Below, in pieces: positions 61,362 to 64,000 of a stretch of 64,000 nt of DNA (position 1 is the stretch's first letter; each line of letters begins with the position of its first letter). A model generated the notes under the pieces. That model was not told where the DNA came from and searched no databases. It saw only the letters and a list, made by a program, of their open reading frames with translations. A program made the translations under genes and the position numbers. Origin of the DNA: an uncultured bacterium (lineage in GTDB: Bacteria; Bacillota; Clostridia; Oscillospirales; Ruminococcaceae). Location: positions 28,226-92,225 of the forward strand of contig CAKXHL010000008.1 of assembly GCA_934875375.1 (NCBI GenBank), read 5' to 3'.

Positions 61362-62277
61362 ATGGGACAGAAATTCGATTTTGATACGCGGCTCGGCGGA
61401 AAAATATCGGATGCATGAAATGGATGGTATCATTGTCCAGCCGCCAGTATATTACCGTTACAAGCAGGCGGCAGACCGTACTGGGCGAAAGACTATCTAT
61501 AATCCTCTGAAGCTGATAAATGGGCGATACGAAATGGATTTTGGCAGTTTAGAGCGGTGCATGGAGAATCCGAACAATCGTCTGATGATTCTATGCAATC
61601 CCCATAATCCCATTGGACAGATTTGGAGCCGGGAGGATTTTGCAAAAGTAGCGCGTCTGGCGCGCCAGTATGATGTTACGGTGTTCAGCGATGAGATCTT
61701 TGCCGAAACAGTATATAATGATCATGTAGTCCAGCCGTACAGTGAAGCGCCGGATGCGTGGGAACATGCGATTGTATCCACCTCATTAGGCAAGGCATTC
61801 AGCCTGACGGGAGTAAATTTTGCCAATCTGATTATTCCGAACCGGGAACTGCGAGAGAGCTTTATCGTTCAGGGAAATGCGGATCACTATGGTAGTATTG
61901 AACCCATGTCCTATGCGGCGATGTTGTCGGCTTATACCAACGAAGGTGCCCGTTGGGTACAGGCAATGAACGGTCATGTGCCGGATAATATTCGGTTGGT
62001 ACGTTGCTTTTTGGAAAAGTATTCACCACAGGTCCATGCTTTTGAAAGTGAAGGAGCGTTTGTTTTATGGATCGACTGGCGCGGCCTCGGTCTGTCGCAA
62101 AGTGAGCTGCATGCTTTTTTGGAAGAACAGGCGCTGTTTTTAACGGATTGTGGAGAAGAATACGGCCCCAGAGGAGAAGGGTTCACCCGAATGAATCTGG
62201 CCACGCCCTGTGCTGAGGTGAAAAAAGCATTGGAATATTTGCTGTCTGCGGCCAAAGAGAATGGGTTCGCCCGGTAG
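61362..62277 (+). pseudogene. PatB/MalY-type C-S lyase/aminotransferase with internal deletion and frameshift
   Basis: ATG 61362 opens with the family N terminus MGQKFDFDTRLGG but stops at TGA 61416-61418. From about 61400 a second frame reads MDGIIVQPPVYYRY to the normal C terminus at 62277, with PLP-site CNPHNPIGQIW, VFSDEIFAE, and the catalytic lysine in STSLGKAFSLTG. Compared with PatB/MalY (about 390 residues), roughly 95 residues between these parts are missing, along with a frame change. A TTG at 61381 could start a 298-residue remnant. Lies between recR and smpB, whose order is normally conserved. It would have been a cystathionine beta-lyase-like enzyme. Confidence 0.75.
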
Positions 62278-62400
62278 GGGAAAAACGTGTATTTTGGCGG
62301 AATATGGTTTGGTTTGCCGAAAGCAGGAAAAATTCCATCATTGACGAAAGGCGGGAGAAATGATACAATAAAGACCCACATCATGGGAGGAGGAGATAAA

Positions 62401-62865
62401 ATGGACAAAGCTGGCACCAAAACCATTGTACAGAACCGTCAGGTGCGGCATGACTATTTTATCCTCGAATCGTATGAAGCGGGGATTGAACTATTTGGTA
62501 CAGAAGTGAAGTCTTTGCGGGCCGGAAAGGCGAATTTGAAAGACAGCTGGTGCGAAGTGAAGGACGGTGAGTTGTTTGTTCGCGGTATGCATGTAAGCCC
62601 TTATGAACAAGGTAACATTTTCAATCGCGATCCGCTTCGCCCACGGCGGTTATTGATGCATAAAAAGGAAATTCAAAGACTTTATGGACAGTTAAAAACA
62701 CAGGGGCTCACGTTGATTCCGGTGTCTTTATACTTGAAAGGATCGCGTGTAAAAGTCCAGGTGGGCCTTTGCAAAGGCAAAAAGCTGTATGATAAGCGGG
62801 ATGATTTGGCCAAAAAAGCCGCGAAACGGGATGTGGAACGAGCGATGAAGGAAAGAAACCGCTAG
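62401..62865 (+). CDS. smpB: SsrA-binding protein SmpB
   Basis: 154 residues. QNRQVRHDYFILESYEAGIELFGTEVKSLRAGKANLKDSWCEV near the start, RLLMHKKEIQRLYGQLKTQGLTLIPVSLY in the middle, basic C-terminal tail ending KERNR. Delivers tmRNA to stalled ribosomes; its RNA partner follows at once. ATG 62401 with GGAGGAG upstream. Confidence 0.98.
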   Translation: MDKAGTKTIVQNRQVRHDYFILESYEAGIELFGTEVKSLRAGKANLKDSWCEVKDGELFVRGMHVSPYEQGNIFNRDPLRPRRLLMHKKEIQRLYGQLKTQGLTLIPVSLYLKGSRVKVQVGLCKGKKLYDKRDDLAKKAAKRDVERAMKERNR

Positions 62866-62906
62866 AAGTTAACAGGAAAATGCAGACGGAATGGTGTCGA
62901 AAATCT

Positions 62907-63253
62907 GGGGGCGTAATGGTCTCGACGGGGATTTTGAAGCACGGGAAGCGAGTAGAGGTGCAGGACCTCTTAAAAACCTGACACTTTTAAATTAAACGAC
63001 AACAATAACGTTGCATTTGCTGCTTAATTAAGCAGCCGTTCAACCGGATAGGACCACGGATCTGGATTGGGCGTCGATTAGTGGTGAACGTCGCCGCAAG
63101 GTGCCTCCCGCGCGGACGATGTATAGGAGGATACCAAATCCTTTAGCTTGTTTGTCAGCGATTGGATAAGGGAATGAAAAGGACAAACTGCACTCGGAGA
63201 TGCCTGTGTGGATAGGTTTTCGGACAGGAGTTCGATTCTCCTCGCCTCCACCA
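62907..63253 (+). ncRNA. ssrA: transfer-messenger RNA
   Basis: 5' end GGGGGCGTAATGGTCTCGACGGGG and 3' end GGAGTTCGATTCTCCTCGCCTCCACCA give the tRNA-like domain with encoded CCA. The tag frame is AAC-GAC-AAC-AAT-AAC-GTT-GCA-TTT-GCT-GCT-TAA, giving NDNNVAFAA, a normal C-terminal degradation signal. The stop lies in a GCTGCTTAATTAAGCAGC palindrome (helix 5). Which codon is resumed (TTA or AAC) is not clear from sequence. Next to smpB. Confidence 0.97.
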
Positions 63254-63261
63254 TTGCAATA

Positions 63262-63302
63262 TAATCCGAACCTTGTACCAATTGGTCATGGGTTCGGATT
63301 TA
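63262..63302 (+). terminator. terminator after tmRNA
   Basis: ATCCGAACC...GGGTTCGGAT stem, tail TTATTGTTTT. Confidence 0.75.
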
Positions 63303-63381
63303 TTGTTTTAATGGAAGAAATTGAAGACTGGTAATGAAAAAGCCGGGAGGACTGCCGATTATTGCAATCCTCCCGGCTTCT

Positions 63382-63564
63382 TTATGTAGATGCACAGTCC
63401 GTATTCTCTTTCTTTGCTTGCCACTCGTTCCAGTCCTCGCGGGTTTTCAGCTCTCGCGGCGTATAGGCTGTCCGTGCGGAATATCTCATTTCGCAGGATG
63501 CCTTTACCTCTTCCGATTCCAGTTGGAAGAGAATCTGATGGGCGCACTCGTGGGCAAGGGTATG
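63382..63564 (-). pseudogene. C-terminal fragment of a possible HExxH metallopeptidase
   Basis: Minus-strand frame from a TAA at 63565-63567 to stop 63382-63384 reads TLAHECAHQILFQLESEEV and then a charged tail ending ENTDCAST. HECAH fits a zinc-peptidase HExxH motif, but there is no start or N-terminal domain. Probably the tail of a gene carried by a conjugative element. Low certainty. Confidence 0.3.
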
Positions 63565-63622
63565 TTATGATGTAAACAGGCAAAAAGCCAAGGAGAAACC
63601 TCCATAACCTCCTATCCCGAAG

Positions 63623-63652
63623 CCGGGCGGGGAAACCCGGCATATATGCGGC
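63623..63652 (+). repeat. structured repeat unit 1
   Basis: CCGGGCGGGGAAACCCGGCATATATGCGGC: a short GC-rich hairpin (CCGGG...CCCGG) then TATATGCGGC. A related unit is at 63848-63880. Confidence 0.5.
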
Positions 63653-63668
63653 AAAGAGACACACAAGC

Positions 63669-63848
63669 ATGGCGGTTAGATTGTGTGAACAGGTGCAACT
63701 CCTGTTGGCCGCAAAAATGCTTATTTTCTGCTGCTTACCGCTTGCGGGGTACAAGACAGCGGATGATACAGACCTGTATGCGCCTCTCAACGATGCGTAC
63801 CATGTGCAGGTCGCTGAACAGGGGACGCAAGTACCCGCCACACGATAG
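63669..63848 (+). CDS. doubtful small ORF, mobile-element type
   Basis: 59 codons from ATG 63669 to TAG 63846-63848, giving an acidic protein with a hydrophobic LLLAAKMLIFCCLPLAG stretch near residue 11-27. Ribosome binding site is weak. It lies exactly between two similar structured repeats, so it may be a small gene of the element or chance. Confidence 0.25.
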   Translation: MAVRLCEQVQLLLAAKMLIFCCLPLAGYKTADDTDLYAPLNDAYHVQVAEQGTQVPATR

Positions 63849-63880
63849 CGGGACGGGGAAACCATCCCCTTATATGCAGC
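63848..63880 (+). repeat. structured repeat unit 2
   Basis: GCGGGACGGGGAAACCATCCCCTTATATGCAGC shares GGGGAAACC and TATATGC(A/G)GC with the unit at 63623-63652, the hairpin now GGGGA/TCCCC. Confidence 0.5.
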
Positions 63881-63941
63881 GAGCGGGCGCGAGAGCCTGA
63901 ACGCTGATTCAAATTCTTTTCTCACTATTTTTCTTGCAAAA

Positions 63942-64000
63942 GGCTAGCGTAATCCCTGCTAGCCGGAATATCCAAGCCTGCGCAATGCGTGGGCTTTTTC
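63942..64000 (+). terminator. two hairpins at the window edge
   Basis: GGCTAGC / GCTAGCC stem (63942-63964), then AGCCTGCGC-AAT-GCGTGGGCT with a T run reaching the window end. The second looks like a terminator. Confidence 0.55.

Noticed and set aside
1..64000. CRISPR array, tRNA or rRNA genes, insertion sequences
   Set aside because: No regularly spaced direct repeats, no tRNA cloverleaf apart from the tRNA-like part of tmRNA, no rRNA, and no transposase recognised.

Overview
The window is a 64 kb piece of a chromosome from a low-to-medium GC Gram-positive, anaerobic, spore-forming Clostridia-type bacterium, most like a gut Oscillospirales/Ruminococcaceae relative. The evidence is a division and cell-wall (dcw) cluster with an FtsW/SpoVE-type flippase, scpA-scpB-DUF2953-ytfJ-dacF synteny, a GerW/YtfJ sporulation protein, FMN and SAM riboswitches, an L10 leader, strong AGGAGG ribosome binding sites, frequent TTG starts, and families almost confined to Clostridia (DUF4364, DUF512 radical SAM, the sigma factor with a beta-propeller anti-sigma). 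Species is not claimed.

Layout. 1-8.4 kb: dcw cluster murF(partial)-mraY-ftsW-murG-murA-ftsQ-ftsZ. 8.5-11.7 kb: a lipoprotein with three FMN-binding-type repeats, a glycosyltransferase and a nitroreductase. 11.9-13.9 kb: an A+T-rich TetR-controlled membrane-protein module with a frameshifted small gene, then gene-free debris. 14.2-25.1 kb (minus strand): acyl-CoA synthetase with an XRE-cupin regulator, VOC protein, MATE transporter, DUF4364 protein, P-loop kinase, sigma factor with a shortened beta-propeller anti-sigma protein, an arginyl-tRNA-synthetase-like protein without a catalytic core, DUF1934, murI and ddl. 25.4-29.0 kb: rpmG-secE-nusG-rplK-rplA, L10 leader, rplJ-rplL. 29.1-37.6 kb: HPr-like protein, mtaB, an RsiV-like secreted protein, a DD-carboxypeptidase, pgi, P-loop protein, yceD-rpmF, DUF512. 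37.8-41.7 kb: der-plsY-gpsA, a small membrane protein and rpmB. 41.9-47.6 kb: site-2 protease, scpAB, DUF2953, ytfJ, dacF, pseudouridine synthase. 47.7-50.8 kb: FMN riboswitch-ribU, vanZ-like, SAM riboswitch-metK. 50.9-54.0 kb: Rrf2 regulator, Smr protein, SDR, NfeD and SPFH proteins. 54.1-55.0 kb: decayed sortase-anchored surface protein next to a serine recombinase with an in-frame amber stop. 55.2-58.2 kb: class B PBP, DegV, small HMA-like protein. 58.4-62.9 kb: SRP RNA, dnaX, ybaB, recR, an internally deleted patB/malY pseudogene, smpB. 62.9-64 kb: tmRNA followed by what looks like mobile-element debris.

Most genes are housekeeping: peptidoglycan precursor synthesis (murF, mraY, murG, murA, murI, ddl), septum formation (ftsW, ftsQ, ftsZ, class B PBP), chromosome segregation (scpAB), translation (ribosomal proteins, SRP RNA, smpB-ssrA, der) and DNA replication/repair (dnaX, recR). 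No clear new multi-gene defence or metabolic system is visible. The notable items are gene remodelling and decay: an ArgRS paralogue lacking its catalytic domain, a 7-bp tandem duplication that breaks a small repeat protein, an amber-interrupted recombinase beside an NPETG-anchored surface-protein relic containing a 16-bp inverted repeat, a patB gene with about 95 codons missing, and structured repeats beside tmRNA.
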